Shown here one piece after another: positions 20,026 to 32,000 of a DNA stretch of 64,000 nucleotides. The stretch's first letter is position 1. Every line of letters begins with the position of its first letter. The notes beneath the pieces are model-generated. The model worked only from the letters and a program-made list of their open reading frames with translations. It did no database searches and had not been told where the DNA came from. The translations under genes were made by a program, and so were the position numbers. The DNA comes from Fremontodendron californicum (lineage: Eukaryota > Streptophyta > Magnoliopsida > Malvales > Malvaceae): contig JAULJL010000027.1 in assembly GCA_030761205.1 (NCBI GenBank), positions 997,001-1,061,000 on the forward strand, written 5' to 3'.

Positions 20026-23000
20026 CTAGGAGAAAAGAGACAGTCCCCAATCTGCATCCAATCTTCGGTTCACATCATCAGGACTAATATTCTTGAGCCC
20101 CAACATCCGCATTCTGATGATCTCTTTTATCTGCTCAATGATGGCTCCTTGTGTGGATTGAAGGCGATTAAAACACCTATTATTTCTCTCCCTCCAGATC
20201 GAGTAAAGAAAGGCACTCTATGATAAACGCAGAATAACAGAAATGAGAGCTTTTCCTCTGATTCTGCTTACTGCCCATTGCAGCTCTGCTTGCCAGCCCC
20301 TTATGCTTCTATGAAGTTGACATAAGCATAGAATATGCCCCCAGATTTCCTTTGAATAATCACATTCAAAAAATATATGATTCCGGGTTTCTTGCTCAGT
20401 TTGACATAGCTCACATTTGCCATCCACCTCCATGCCCCATGACATCAATCTGTTCTTTGTAGGCAGTTTGTCCAATATAGCCATCCAAGCTACCAGTGCA
20501 TGTTTAGGAATATGAAATGGAAACCAGATCAGTTTATCCCACTCCACCTTGTCCTGTCTAGGCCTGAGTTCATTCCAGACCTTAGCCACCATGAATCTGT
20601 TCCCAAGGAACTTCCAAGTTAGAGTACCATTCTGGCTGGAGGTGAATCTCAAAGCCAAATCCCTCAGCTGAAGCAGTTTACGCCATGTCCAGCTACTTCC
20701 TGGGGAAGGTTGAACCTGCCACACTGTTCTTCCTTTCAGTACATAGGCATGAATCCAGACAATCCACAATGAACCTGCCTGAGAGAGAAGTGCCCATAGG
20801 TGCTGAATAATGCAAGCCTTATTCCATATTTCCAAGTCTTTTAATCCAAGACCCCCCTCTGACTTTGGACAGCAAATGGAACTCCATTTAACTTTTGCTC
20901 CCTTAGCTGAATCATCTCTTCCTTTCCAGAAGAACCTGCTGCATAATTGATTAACTCTTTTAAGAACAGCCTTAGCCAAGACAAAGTGCCTGCACCAGAA
21001 ATTGGACACATTAAAAAGAACAGATTGAATGAGCTGTAACCTCCATGCATAGGATAACATGCGTGCTGCCCAGCCATTGATTCTCTGAGAAATTCTCTCA
21101 AACAAAGGAGTACAATCCTTTTCAGAGAGTCTTCTTGTGACCAAAGGGACCCCAAGGTACCTAACAGGTAGTTTGCCAAGCTTAAACCCTGTCAACTCTT
21201 GCATCTCAAGCAGAGTGGCCCTACTAACACCAGTGGAGAAGACTTCACTCTTGGAAGGGTTTAATTGCAAACCAGAAATGGTATAAAAGTAATGGAGAAT
21301 GCCCTGTATGCCCACAACAGAATCCAAGTTTCCTTTTGCAAAAATCAGCAGATCATCTGCAAAGCACAGGTGAGTAAGTTTGATTCTGTGACATTTAGGA
21401 TGGTAGCTGTAAACTCCATAAAGAGCCCCTGCATCCAGAAGTCTGGATAAAACATTCATAGCAATGACAAAAAGGTAAGGAGAGAGAGAATCTCCTTGTC
21501 TTAACCCCTTTGCTCCTTCAAAGTACCCTACTAATCCCCCATTAAGAGAAATTGAGAACTTTGGGGTAGTGATGCATGCCTTGATCCATCCTATGAACTT
21601 ATCAGGCAATCCATAGACTGATAAAATAGTGAGAATGAAGCCCCAGTTTAATGAATCAAAAGCTTTTTGGAGATCAATCTTCATTGCAAAACGGGGGGAT
21701 AAGGTTGCTCTTCCATACCCTTTGACCAGTTCCTGAGCCATGAGAATATTATCTGAGATGCTTCTCCCTGGTATGAAAGCACTCTGATTGCTGGAGATCA
21801 TAGCAGGAAGAAGTGGAGTGAGCCTGGCAGTGATGATCCTGGTAATACATTTATAAATGACAGAGCAGCATGAAATAGACCTGAAGTCCTTCATATGATT
21901 AGGATTCTGGCATTTTGGGACAAGTGCAATACATGTAGAGTTAAAGACTGAAATCCTGCTCCCTGATTGGAAGAAGGATAAAATTGCTGCAGTGACATCC
22001 TCTTCCACAATAGGCCAAGCAGTTTTAAAAAATTGAGCAGTGTATCCATCTGGTCCTGGGGCTTTGTCCCCATTCTGCTCAAACATGGCTCTTTTCACAT
22101 CCTCTTTTGTAACTGTCTTAGCTAAATTGTCCTTAGCTTCAGCAGGCAAGGCAGGCTGAATAAGTTCAGTAAGAAGCTCCCTAGGGCAGTCTGTGACTTG
22201 TTTGTCCTCAGTCCCAATCAACTTCTGAAAGAACCTTACAGCCTCCTTTGAGATTTGGCCAAAGTCTTCCAACTTCCTTCCCTCTTCATCATAGAGGACT
22301 CTGATGGATTGCTTGCTATACTTGACTGACACCATTTTATGGAAATAATGAGTGTTCTGATCCCCCTCCTGCAGCCATTTTATCCTTGATTTCTGCCTGT
22401 AATAACTTTCCTCAGCCTTTTGGAGTTCCATCAATTCTGCATAGAGTCTTCTTTCTGTTTCAACAAGAGTATTAGATGGCCTTTGATGCAGATTTATCAT
22501 CTGCATGCTCTCCAGTTCTTGTCTTTTATCTTGAACCTTCCCTGAAATGTTGCCATATATGGCCAGGTTAAATGCCCTCAGTACTGCCTTTAATCTCTTC
22601 AATTTGTGGAAGAGAGTGGTCAGAGGGTTGCCAATAAAAGGCTCTTGCCAAGAGTTTTCCACAATCTTCAGGAACTCTGAGTTCCTAGTCCAGAAATTAA
22701 AGAACCTAAATGGTTTTGGGGGAGAATGAGCAGTCAAGTTCATCCTTATGTATGCTAGGCAGTGATCAGAAACCATTGGAGCCAAAAACTCAACAAATGA
22801 GTGAGCAAACTGTGTATGCCAGCAATCATTCACCAAAACCCTATCAAGTTTTTTAGCCAAGTAAGCATCAGTTTGGTGATTGGACCAAGTGAATGCTGGT
22901 CCAGTACTGGTATGATCAAACACTGAGAGCTGTGCCAGGCAGTCCTGAAAATCCTTCATATCAGAGGTTAACATGTAGGAGCCATTGAAATCTGAGCTTT

Positions 23001-23439
23001 CCTGTGGTCTTGCTATCACATTGAAATCTCCAGCCAAAAGCCAAGGAGAGCCATAAATTCTGCCTTGGATGTCCTGAAGATGGTGCCAGAGTCTTCTTCT
23101 ACTTATGCCTTCATTGCTTCCATAAATTGCTGTAATGTAGAACCTGGTAGAATTATAAGTGGTGCAGCATGTAATGCTCTGATCAGATGCTGCAACAAGG
23201 ACAACCTGCATCTGATTTCTCCATAGGAACCATATTCTCCCATTATAAGCTTCTAAGTAGTTGTGATGTAGCTTCCATCCCTGAAAGAGCCTATCTACTA
23301 TAGCTGGCATATTTTGTTGTTTCACTCTTGTTTCCAGTAAGCAAACAAGGTCTGCCTTCAGGCAGTTTATTCTCTGTATAATACTTTTCTGCTTCTGAAG
23401 GTTGTTTAACCCCCTAGTATTCCATACTATAAAATTCAT
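20026..23439 (-). pseudogene. LINE ORF2 (endonuclease-reverse transcriptase) with one nonsense codon
   Basis: Starts ATG 23439 (MNFIVWNTRGLNN). The apurinic-type endonuclease domain spans roughly residues 1-230 (LLETRVK, AGDFNVIARPQESSD, VSDHCLAYI). Reverse transcriptase covers roughly 440-720 with APGPDGY, MKIDLQKAFDS, RQGDSLSPYLF and catalytic FADD. A C-terminal zf-RVT region carries GKCELCQTEQETRNHIFFEC. The frame stops at 20218-20220 with TAG after residue 1073, where the sister copy at 54.6 kb has TGG (tryptophan). Beyond it the frame stays open to the natural stop at 20026, so the full protein would be about 1137 residues. The loss removes only the last 65 residues, after the zinc-binding region; whether that kills activity is unknown. 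Confidence 0.92.
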
Positions 23440-24830
23440 GAAAGTTGAGGGGGAGTCACTCCAGAGGCAGATAAAACTGCCTTACCTCTTTTCCCCTTGT
23501 CAATGTGCCCTTTCTTCTTATTCTTCAAGGCTTTCATTAAGTCTGCAACTCCTGCTGCTGCTGCCCTTTGCTTCTTAGGAGAATTTGGAAGGATTTCCAC
23601 CAATTGCTCCTCCTCTCTCCATTGCTCAGAGACACTAGTTTGTCCAGGGTCTGCATTTGTCCTCTCTGAGTCACTCAGGAATAAAGAGTTTAGGATGTCA
23701 AATCTGTTTTGGGAACCAGCTAATACTGGCTTCTTGCTTTCCTGTATACGTCTGCTTCCTCTCCCTTTACTGCCCTCCTTAACTTCTGTTTCCTTCATAC
23801 TTGCCTCTTTCTGTTCTTGAGCCATAGGCAGTGCACTGCTTTCAACTTCTGCACTGCTTGTTGCCTGTGCATCATGTTTTGGCAATTCTGCTTTAGGCCC
23901 CTCCTTTGGAATCCACACTTTGGTAGCCCCTACAGGCTGTTTGGTGCAATTTTTGTCTGTATGCCCAAACAAATTGCAATGCTTGCATTTTGGTGGGTAC
24001 CAAGGGATATCCACATCAACATTTGCAATAGTGCCATCACATAGCTCAACATTAATACATTTTGGGATGGGGACATCCACTGCAATCTCCACACACACCT
24101 TTGCATAGGCCAATCTCTGTTGGCTAGCAGTGATTCTATCCATATACAATGGAGTTCCTAGGGCACTAGCAATATAGCTGAGGCCACGTCTGGTGTACAA
24201 TTCCAGAGGAACTCCTCCCAAGTGGATCCAAACAGGTAATTTCTGCAAATTAAACTCTAATGATTTCATACCTGGCTCCCATTTTCTCAGAATGAGTGGC
24301 TTATTCTGAATGTGCCAAGGTCCCTGCTCAAGAACCCATTCTCTGGTGTCAGCATTCGGAAATTGAACTAGGTATAAGTTCAGGCCAGCAGATTTGATCA
24401 CCACTGCTCCATTCTTTTCCCATAACATGTTGGCAAGCCTCTGAAATGTGCTGAAGTTTGGTGCCTTGCCAACAAACTGCACCACAACTGAGTTCATCCA
24501 AACAGTTGCTCCTTCTTCAAAAACCTCAGCTGGAGGTTTGACGGTGATGGATCCATTTGAGTGTTGAGGTGGGAAGAACAGCAACGATTGATCGGAGGAG
24601 ATTGTGAAGAGCTTCTTCCAATCAAAATTGGTCTTGACTGATGCCACGTCAGCAAAGGTGGTTGTAACTAACTTTTCTGGAATGTGCAAGCACTCCGTAA
24701 CTGTCTCACGATCCTCACGAACATTGGATAATCCAGTATTTGGATCACCAGTGATGAATTCATGAGAACCTGGATCCTGCGCTCCAATGTTATCAACAGT
24801 TGAAAAGAATGGGGTTGCTGGATTCGCCAT
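23436..24830 (-). CDS. LINE ORF1, DUF4283 and CCHC zinc-knuckle protein
   Basis: RNA-binding protein of plant L1 elements. The frame is open further upstream, but I take ATG 24830 (MANPATPFF) because the preceding residues are an unrelated hydrophobic stretch from the leader. A DUF4283-like fold occupies roughly residues 60-230 (WMNSVVVQFVGKAPNFS, RLANMLWEKNG, VLEQGPWHI), followed by the knuckle CKHCNLFGHTDKNC. The C-terminal third is charged and low-complexity (Glu/Lys/Ser rich). It ends TGA at 23436-23438, overlapping the ORF2 ATG as ATGA, which suggests ORF2 is made by termination-reinitiation. Length from the chosen start is 464 residues. Confidence 0.9.
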   Translation of the reverse strand: MANPATPFFSTVDNIGAQDPGSHEFITGDPNTGLSNVREDRETVTECLHIPEKLVTTTFADVASVKTNFDWKKLFTISSDQSLLFFPPQHSNGSITVKPPAEVFEEGATVWMNSVVVQFVGKAPNFSTFQRLANMLWEKNGAVVIKSAGLNLYLVQFPNADTREWVLEQGPWHIQNKPLILRKWEPGMKSLEFNLQKLPVWIHLGGVPLELYTRRGLSYIASALGTPLYMDRITASQQRLAYAKVCVEIAVDVPIPKCINVELCDGTIANVDVDIPWYPPKCKHCNLFGHTDKNCTKQPVGATKVWIPKEGPKAELPKHDAQATSSAEVESSALPMAQEQKEASMKETEVKEGSKGRGSRRIQESKKPVLAGSQNRFDILNSLFLSDSERTNADPGQTSVSEQWREEEQLVEILPNSPKKQRAAAAGVADLMKALKNKKKGHIDKGKRGKAVLSASGVTPPQLS

Positions 24831-25938
24831 TGCAGCACAAAGAAGAAGCGAAGAACGAATTCGAAAAGATATCAAACAATCAAAGAATCGGTGAAAGAAG
24901 GAATAAAGAGAGTAGAAAATGTATGGAAATGAAGAAAACTGAGTCAATGATGCCAGAATTGTGTGAAATGGAGGAGAATCAAGCAAGAAATGAGGAAGAA
25001 AAAATGGCGGAAATCAAGGGAATCTCGGTTCATGAAAGTCCTGCTATCCTGCGCCGAGAGGATTTCTAACGTGCGCCATCTTCAGTCTTCCATATTTTAA
25101 GAAATAAAAGGTCATTTTGATTCTACAGTACTGCTTTTTTTTTTTCGAATTTAGGAATCCTTGTGACATATGCTGATCTGCATGATGTTATAACTTAACA
25201 CCTCCATCTTCCACTATAAATTATTAGATCAAGCTATTTCTGATTTTTGTTATAACTTATAATACAAATTATTAGATCAAACTAAAAATCTTTGTTCTTG
25301 TCATTACACTGACATTGTTACTGGTTCTGCAGTGGCTACATGTCTCCGGAATATGCAATGCAGGGGCAATTTTCTGTGAAATCGGATGCATATAGTTTCG
25401 GTGTTTTAGTTCTAGAAATCATAAGTGGCCAGAGGAACAGTAATTTCTATCAAACTGATGGTGCTGAGGACCTCATTAGCTACATGAGTATAATTTGGCC
25501 TATAATTTTTTTTGGCTTTGTTTGTTCGAATATCCTTACCTCATTGAGAAGGTAAAAAGGATTAGAAAAAAATAATTAAAGGTGAGATAACTTTTTGAAT
25601 CTTACTTGATGAACCACTGCAGGCTTGGAAACATTGGAAGGATGGGACACCCTTGGAAGTTGGACCCTAATCTGAGGGATACTTACTCTAGAAATGAAGT
25701 CATTAGATGCATCCAAATTGTGTTATTATGTGTTCAGGAAGATTCAGTTGACAGGCCCACAATGGCTACCATCGTTCTCACGCTTAACAGTTACTCTGTC
25801 ACACTACCAATGCCTAAACGGCCAGCATTTTTCCTTCACAGCACAACAGATGGAAGGATGCCAAACAAGGGGCTGGCTACTCAATCAATGCCATGGTCTA
25901 TCAATGATGTATCTATTACTCAGTTATACCCTCGGTAA

Positions 25939-27077
25939 TGTGAGTTAATGTATGCATCCTCAAGGTAGATCGCTATCTGCCAATGTTGAATAAGACCTTT
26001 TTGGCCAATGTTTGAATTCTTGGTATGATTCAGTAGCGGAGTTTGTGCCCTTGCTCCAGTCACTTTATGTATGATCTGGGCATTTAAGAGTTATTTACTC
26101 CCAAAATCTTGATATTCTGCAGTATTTTACTTCTTTTACTAAACCAAATGATTTGCTAATCATTTATACCTCTTGCAATTTATATACTAATGAAGAAGGC
26201 TATGTTTAACCTGTAAATGTGCTTATTGTAGAATTATCTTGGCTTGAACAAGTCATACGGAGAAAGTATAATTTGGCTGCCAGATAAAACAAAACTAGAT
26301 GTTTTCAAGCAAATCAGCACAAGTATATATGTAGATCAACTTAAGCAAAATTATGATGCTCATTTGAATACTGACAACAACATGAAAATATCCAATTACC
26401 ATGTATTTGGTAAATAATCTTAAGCAAAATTTACCATTAATCAACTGAAAAAAAAAAATAACAACAATAACCTATGACTTTATAGCTCACTCACCACTGA
26501 TGAGTTGTGACTCTGATTTTCAGGGGCATAGGAAAAGCACCAGAAATCACTATACAATGCACCACAATTTGGTCCTCGTGGCTCCCGTTCTTCATTTCTT
26601 CTTTATTCTGCAGTACCAACTCATCATTCTAGCACTTCATCTATGAGATTTGTCAAGCCTCTTCCTCAGCCATATTCACTCTAGGTTTTTATTCATGTGT
26701 CAAGGATTGGTTTTGCATGCAATATGTACAGCTGGTATCGGTGAACTGTTCTGCATGGATCGAAATTACTATATAATGAAAAATTGCTGGCTGCAGACCC
26801 TTATTTTGACCTTCAAAATAACATAATTGCATAGCCAATGAATGATTCCGGCACAAATAAAAACAGTAGGACTGCCATTATTATGCCAATTGCAATTCCA
26901 TGGAAGGAGAATATCCTAGCACCTGTTTTAGCATACGGAAATGGTTCAATTTCATTTATCATCAAAATAATCTCAAGAATTATACTAAACTTCTAATCAA
27001 CATTATGAAGTGGAGACTTGCAACAAATATGAAAGGAAAAAAAAATCTCCATCAAGGGAGAATAATGTTCAAAGCAA
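25939..27077. other. intergenic, nothing recognised
   Basis: About 1.1 kb between the convergent CRK pseudogene and the secreted DUF26 gene. AT-rich with no supported feature. Confidence 0.5.
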
Positions 27078-27839
27078 TCACAACTCACCATCATTTTTAG
27101 GGATGGAAATGTTGGAATAGAACTGGTAATCATGGTACCACATGCTACAACTGGAACCATAAACCTCCCATCCTCTCTTGTTTCCAATTGTGGTTCTAAA
27201 TGTCACTAGCTGAGTATCCAGACACTTGCTGCAGTCAGTTGTACTAATGTCTCTGATACACTGAGGCATGCCATACCTCTTCCCAAATTGGCCAGCATCC
27301 AAAACTGCAGTGTGAAACATCAAAGGCTGCTTTGGCGCTGTCGTTGCAACTTCACTCATAAAGATGAGTCCTTTCGAGACAACAGCTGCATCATCAAAAT
27401 TGGTGTCATTGACTCTTGCCATCGAAGATTGATCCCAAACACCAAAGAAATGCTCATTTGAGTAGCGAAGAAAGCACCATGTGAACCAAACCTGAACCTT
27501 TTTGCTCTTTGAGCAATCATGCAAGGCTACTGCAACAGATTCTCTTGTACAATTAGCATAGTTTTCTTCAAAAACATCCCTTCTGCATTGCACAAGACCA
27601 TAAATCTTCCCTGAGCTCCTTCCTACAGTGGTTTTAAAGAAGCCATTGCGCAGATGCTCGTTTTCAGTTAGTAATTTCAGAAGGTTGTCAAGATTGATCC
27701 TGAATGAGCTTTCAGATGTAAAATTATCAGCTTCTGAACATTGCCAACCGGAATTCACATTACTATCAGCATGGCAAATGCCAAGCGACAACATGAAAAC
27801 TAAAATTATAATGAAACTTGGCACATTGAAATCTAGCAT
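27078..27839 (-). CDS. cysteine-rich repeat secretory protein (two DUF26 domains)
   Basis: Single-exon frame of 253 residues starting ATG 27839. An N-terminal signal peptide (about residues 1-24, VPSFIIILVFMLSLGICHA) precedes two DUF26/Gnk2 domains. No transmembrane segment and no kinase follow, so the product should be secreted to the apoplast, like the CRRSP family related to ginkbilobin. The second domain keeps the C-x8-C-x2-C signature (Cys194, 203, 206). The first has Cys85 and Cys97, but the central cysteine is replaced by Tyr94 (CRRDVFEENYANC), which should break one conserved disulfide. It sits at the edge of the CRK cluster in the opposite orientation and probably arose from the same DUF26 family. 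Confidence 0.88.
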   Translation of the reverse strand: MLDFNVPSFIIILVFMLSLGICHADSNVNSGWQCSEADNFTSESSFRINLDNLLKLLTENEHLRNGFFKTTVGRSSGKIYGLVQCRRDVFEENYANCTRESVAVALHDCSKSKKVQVWFTWCFLRYSNEHFFGVWDQSSMARVNDTNFDDAAVVSKGLIFMSEVATTAPKQPLMFHTAVLDAGQFGKRYGMPQCIRDISTTDCSKCLDTQLVTFRTTIGNKRGWEVYGSSCSMWYHDYQFYSNISIPKNDGEL

Positions 27840-30800
27840 TTCTAATTTCTATAACTCATTTATATCTCTGCTGCCCAATGGAAAAGACTAAGAGCTAGAT
27901 CTGAGCCATTTCTTTTCAATTAACCTTGAATTAGTGTCAAACAATGAAAACAATAATTCTATTTGTTGCTTTTGTTTGTTAAAGGTCAACTCTTCAGCTT
28001 TGATGCCAGGCAAGCAATCATTTTCTTAGCCATAACAATTTTAGAAGTCAATTGCAACTAGTTGCACATACTTGAGTATATGTTACCTCACTTCATCAAA
28101 AGTAGTAAAGAACCAAGACTTTGGATAAGTACGAATGATAGTAAGTTTGATTAAGATCATAGAACTTATATTGCAAGAATCCAAGGCATTTTTAAGTTAA
28201 AAGGCAATCCATGGTATCTTGTAGGCTAGGATGCAAGCACAGATGGCTGCATTTGGGGCATGATTTTCTCCCATTTTTCTTTTGGAATATTTCACATTCC
28301 TTAAAACTAGCTAGGACAAAAATCATGCAACAGTAAAGCAAGAACAGAAAAGAATCTTAAAGTCAAATTCAAGCTGTTAAATTTGGCATTTCCTCATTTT
28401 AACCATTTTTTCTTTAATTTTAACCACTCAGGAAAAAAAAAAGAAAAAAAAAAGTAGGTCTTGTTGCATAAGTTTCTTAACTTTACATCAATTTAGCAGA
28501 AGAAGAGTTGTCCCTTTGGCATGTTACCCTGGACCACTGATTTGATTTTAATGGGGGTACCACTTTGATTTATAATATCACTCAAACATGGCCTGAACTG
28601 GAAAATCCAAAAGAACTAGGATATCCGCCGCCTACTATTCTATCAACTTTAGGTATGTTGGATTTGAATGTTTCAGGATGTAATGATCAAATAAGCCAAA
28701 TTTACTTTTTCTTTTTTAAAAAAAAAGTGAGCATTTTTAATAATAAAATAACAAGTACAACTACTTGGACTTGGGTTGACAGCAAGAATAAATTACAGTG
28801 AAACTAATATACAAGAAATTATGTTTTAAATCCTAAATTATCAGAGTTATATCAATGTTGTTGTCCTTACATTTAATTTAAACTGACCTCAATCTTAATT
28901 TTTTCAGAATTTTAGAATTCAAACACTTTGTCTAAAATAATTAAACAGAAAAATATCGAGTTGTATTTTCAATTCTACAATATATGTTCAAATCAAAAGA
29001 GTGAACTTATTAAAGGTCAAAATCAATGTTTTAAAAAGCGAACCACAAGCTGAACCGATGGATTTACGTAAAAATATTGATTTTTTAAATATTTTTAAAA
29101 AAATTAAAAAATATATATATATGAAAAATGTCCCAAAAATAAGAAAAATTCAAATAAAACCTTCAAATAAAAAATATATATAAAAAATCATAACCCTGAA
29201 ACAACTAAAAATATAGTAAAACATAAATAAAATATAAAAACTCAAGCACAACAAGCAAAAGGTATAGATATTAGGCACAACACAAGTCCACTCATGCTCC
29301 ACAACAAGCAAAGGGCTAATAGTTAACTAATTTTATTGGGTTTAATGTATTTTATGAATTAAGTTGAAAAAATTATTCAAAAATCTTTTCAATATTTTAA
29401 ATGATTTTATCTATAATTTTTTATTTTACCAGCTTAACAGTTCTTTTTTTTTTTAGCGATTCTTGCCCGGTTCAATTATTATTCGGCTTGACATATTTTT
29501 AGACTAGATAACTTGTCGATTTTTAATTCAATCAGTCAAATTAGCTATTCCAATTCAACACTGAATTAAAACCGAACGTATTATTGTAATTGTACATTTC
29601 TAAACCCTGAACTTCAAGGTTTATTTATTAAATTAAAGGTACTTTTCTTCAAACAAAAAATGCTAATGAAAATGTTAAATGAATCATTATCAAACATGTA
29701 ATCATCATTAATCTGAAAGTGGAACTACTGTATTTATTCCTGGGACATGTTTTAGATCTATTGTAATTAATTACTTAGACACGTTTGATCTTCCTGCTTT
29801 CTGCTAAAAAATGATGAACAAAACAGTTATCTACTCAATTTTTTACTGAAAAGCTTAAGAATAAGAAAAAGCAATCCTCATATAAGCATCTGCCATCTAA
29901 TCCGACCTACCTCATCAATTCAATGATTATCGAATTTACATTTTGAAATTCATATCTTTAACAACAAAATTTAAATGCACGCATGCATTTGCATAAAAAA
30001 GTTAATCTGATAAGTGTGAAAATGTTAACCAATAATCAATCGACAACTTATGAAACATATGCTATACTACTAGTATTTAAAGGCATGCCATAGAAGTCGA
30101 GATAAAAATGAATCTCTTTTGAGTTCCCCAAACATTGAACATCGATCTGATTGGCATAAAATGAAAGTGATACCAGTTTGCTACAGTTTGACATATGAAT
30201 ATTATATTATATTATCAGTTAAAAAGAGCGATCCTTGGCAATCCAAACCCTTGTATTTGTATATACGCATTATAAGGGCAGGCAGGCCTGAAATTTTCCT
30301 TGCTTACCCCTTGGAAGATCAATAGTTAGCTACTTAGCTTGAAGTTTTCCAGGGGATCCTTTTCCGAGAAGTAGGCTGTTCATGGGCCTGTCAAGACGGG
30401 ATTTGGCCAATTTCAGTCGAGACGATATTGCTAGGTCCCTCTTGTTGAGAAATAAAATGCCATCAGTTTTCATACCATTTTTGTTGGCCTTTTGGTTAAG
30501 ATCAAGAGGTGTTTTGGGAAACACATGGCTGAGTATAAACTACCTAGTTATCCTTCTATTTTTGGAGAAAATAGGCCAAAAAATCAATGTTGGGACAAAA
30601 TAAAAAAATAATTTAAAAATAAAAAATTTAAAGTCATCAACTCCCTCTCGATCCCAAGCAGACACACGAAGACAAAAGCAGGAAATTTTATCTTAATTAT
30701 AAAAGAGAGATTTAATACATTATCTAGTTGCAATTGGGCTAGATATTAACCCCAAAAATCCAAGATCTCTTACTAGATTTGTTGTTATATAAATAATAAT

Positions 30801-31541
30801 TAACATCTCCCAGTCATTATCCATTTCCAACTAGGTCACCTTGTTGGGAAGCAATTGCAAGGTTTCCCATATCAGCATATGCCACATATACATCCCCCAT
30901 TACCTTACCAAATGTGGCCATCAATATCCTAAACCAACCCATAACCTTTTTCTTCTTTAAATTTCACGCACTAATTTCTTTTCCATAGCCAATTCCCACT
31001 ATTAAAGCCTCATTATTAGTGAAAAATAATTGAGATCAATATAATTTAAAATCTCATATTCTCTTTTTTATTACATCATTTACATGGTACGGATTTCATA
31101 TGCAAAATGGATGAATCTTAATTATTAGTTCAATTTTGTGACCTAATAATGAAAAGTAAGTGGGACAAGGAACATTCTTTATGAACTAAACAACAAGAGG
31201 CTAAAACCTGTCAGGCTGTCACTGCAACTGGCTTTTTGTTTATTTGTATAGTTTCTGGAGTTGTCTGCCATTACATTGTATGACATGTTTACATGAGATA
31301 TCTGTCCCACTTGTAATGGGAAGGGAAACTTCCTGTGGTTTACTGGTTTTCCCTTCTTGCCATGTGACCTACGTCGAACTTAGCCTGTTCTGTTCAGGAC
31401 ACACGGGAATGAATACAAATGAATTAACGACCCCCATCTTGTTTTTTTGTTATAAAGAATATCACAGTTTGAAATAAATAAATAAAATTATAGGAATTTA
31501 AATTTAAACTTATTGAATATCACTTTTAAGATGATTGAATA
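27840..31541. other. long intergenic region, nothing recognised
   Basis: About 3.7 kb of AT-rich DNA. Short chance frames (for example 28565-28801, 30119-30325 and 30382-30603) have no recognisable composition or homology. A possible old repeat lies around 29020-29600, but no termini or duplications could be read. Confidence 0.5.
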
Positions 31542-31719
31542 TGTTGAGAGAAAAAACGATCTCATATCAATTAGTCAAGGATTGTGATTTTATAAAGTAA
31601 GGACAACCATTTCCTTATGAAGCGTCTTTTCTCAAAGAACAAAATCATGAGGATGATTTTTAGACCTTCAAAACGTACAATAACTCAAAACAGGCGCAGT
31701 CCAGCAATTCTTGTTAACA
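31542..31719 (+). repeat. left LTR of the TRIM
   Basis: Begins TGTTGAGAG and ends TTAACA. Shared stretches with the right copy include TATAAAGTAAG, CTTTTCTCAAA and ACAAAATCAT. Confidence 0.7.
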
Positions 31720-31800
31720 ACGGCACCGTCTGTGGGAATCCGTTCTGGATTCGTACTAGCACTCGGCAAAAACACAGTTCCACCCTTAACTAGGGGCTAG

Positions 31801-32000
31801 TGCTGAGGAGAAAACGATCACACATCGAATGGAAAACGATCCCACATCGACTAGCAAAGGATTGGACTGTGACATTATAAAGTAAGCATTCTCCTCTGAG
31901 ACTCCTTTTCTCAAAAGACAAAATCATAAGAACGATCTTTAAATCTTTAAAGCGGACAATACCTCATAGCAAACGTAATCTAGCAATCCTTGCATCAACA
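31801..32000 (+). repeat. right LTR of the TRIM
   Basis: Begins TGCTGAGGAG and ends CATCAACA; aligned to the left copy with many substitutions and one 22-bp internal duplication. Confidence 0.7.

Larger units (their letters stand above)
19821..25070 (-). mobile_element. near full-length L1-type LINE
   Basis: Non-LTR retrotransposon in reverse orientation inside a CRK pseudogene intron. Its 3' end is an 18-base poly-A (poly-T at 19821-19838) preceded by a conserved tail also found in the truncated copy at 54.6 kb. ORF2 and ORF1 lie at 20026-23439 and 23436-24830. The 5' end is placed only approximately, near 25070, from where ORF1 leader composition gives way to CRK intron sequence; I could not find the target-site duplication. 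One nonsense codon interrupts ORF2 near its end; otherwise both frames are open. Confidence 0.93.
31542..32000 (+). mobile_element. TRIM (miniature LTR retrotransposon), 459 bp
   Basis: Two diverged direct repeats act as LTRs: 31542-31719 (178 bp) and 31801-32000 (200 bp), both TG...AACA. The second is 22 bp longer because of an internal duplication of the cgatcacacatcga unit. Just after the left LTR comes a GGCACCGTCTGTGGGAA stretch that resembles a tRNA primer-binding site of plant LTR elements, and a G-rich ACTAGGGGCTAG precedes the right LTR. Flanks are GAATA and GAATG, a 4/5 match to a 5-bp duplication. The 81-bp interior cannot code. Small size, LTRs, primer site and no genes fit a terminal-repeat retrotransposon in miniature; LTR divergence implies age. 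Orientation is inferred from the primer site. Confidence 0.75.

Noticed and set aside
23497..24108. Plus-strand frames opposite LINE ORF1
   Set aside because: Antisense shadows of a clear coding frame.
29020..29600. Possible old repeat with GAACC/GGTTC-rich edges
   Set aside because: No terminal repeats, duplications or coding remnants could be confirmed.
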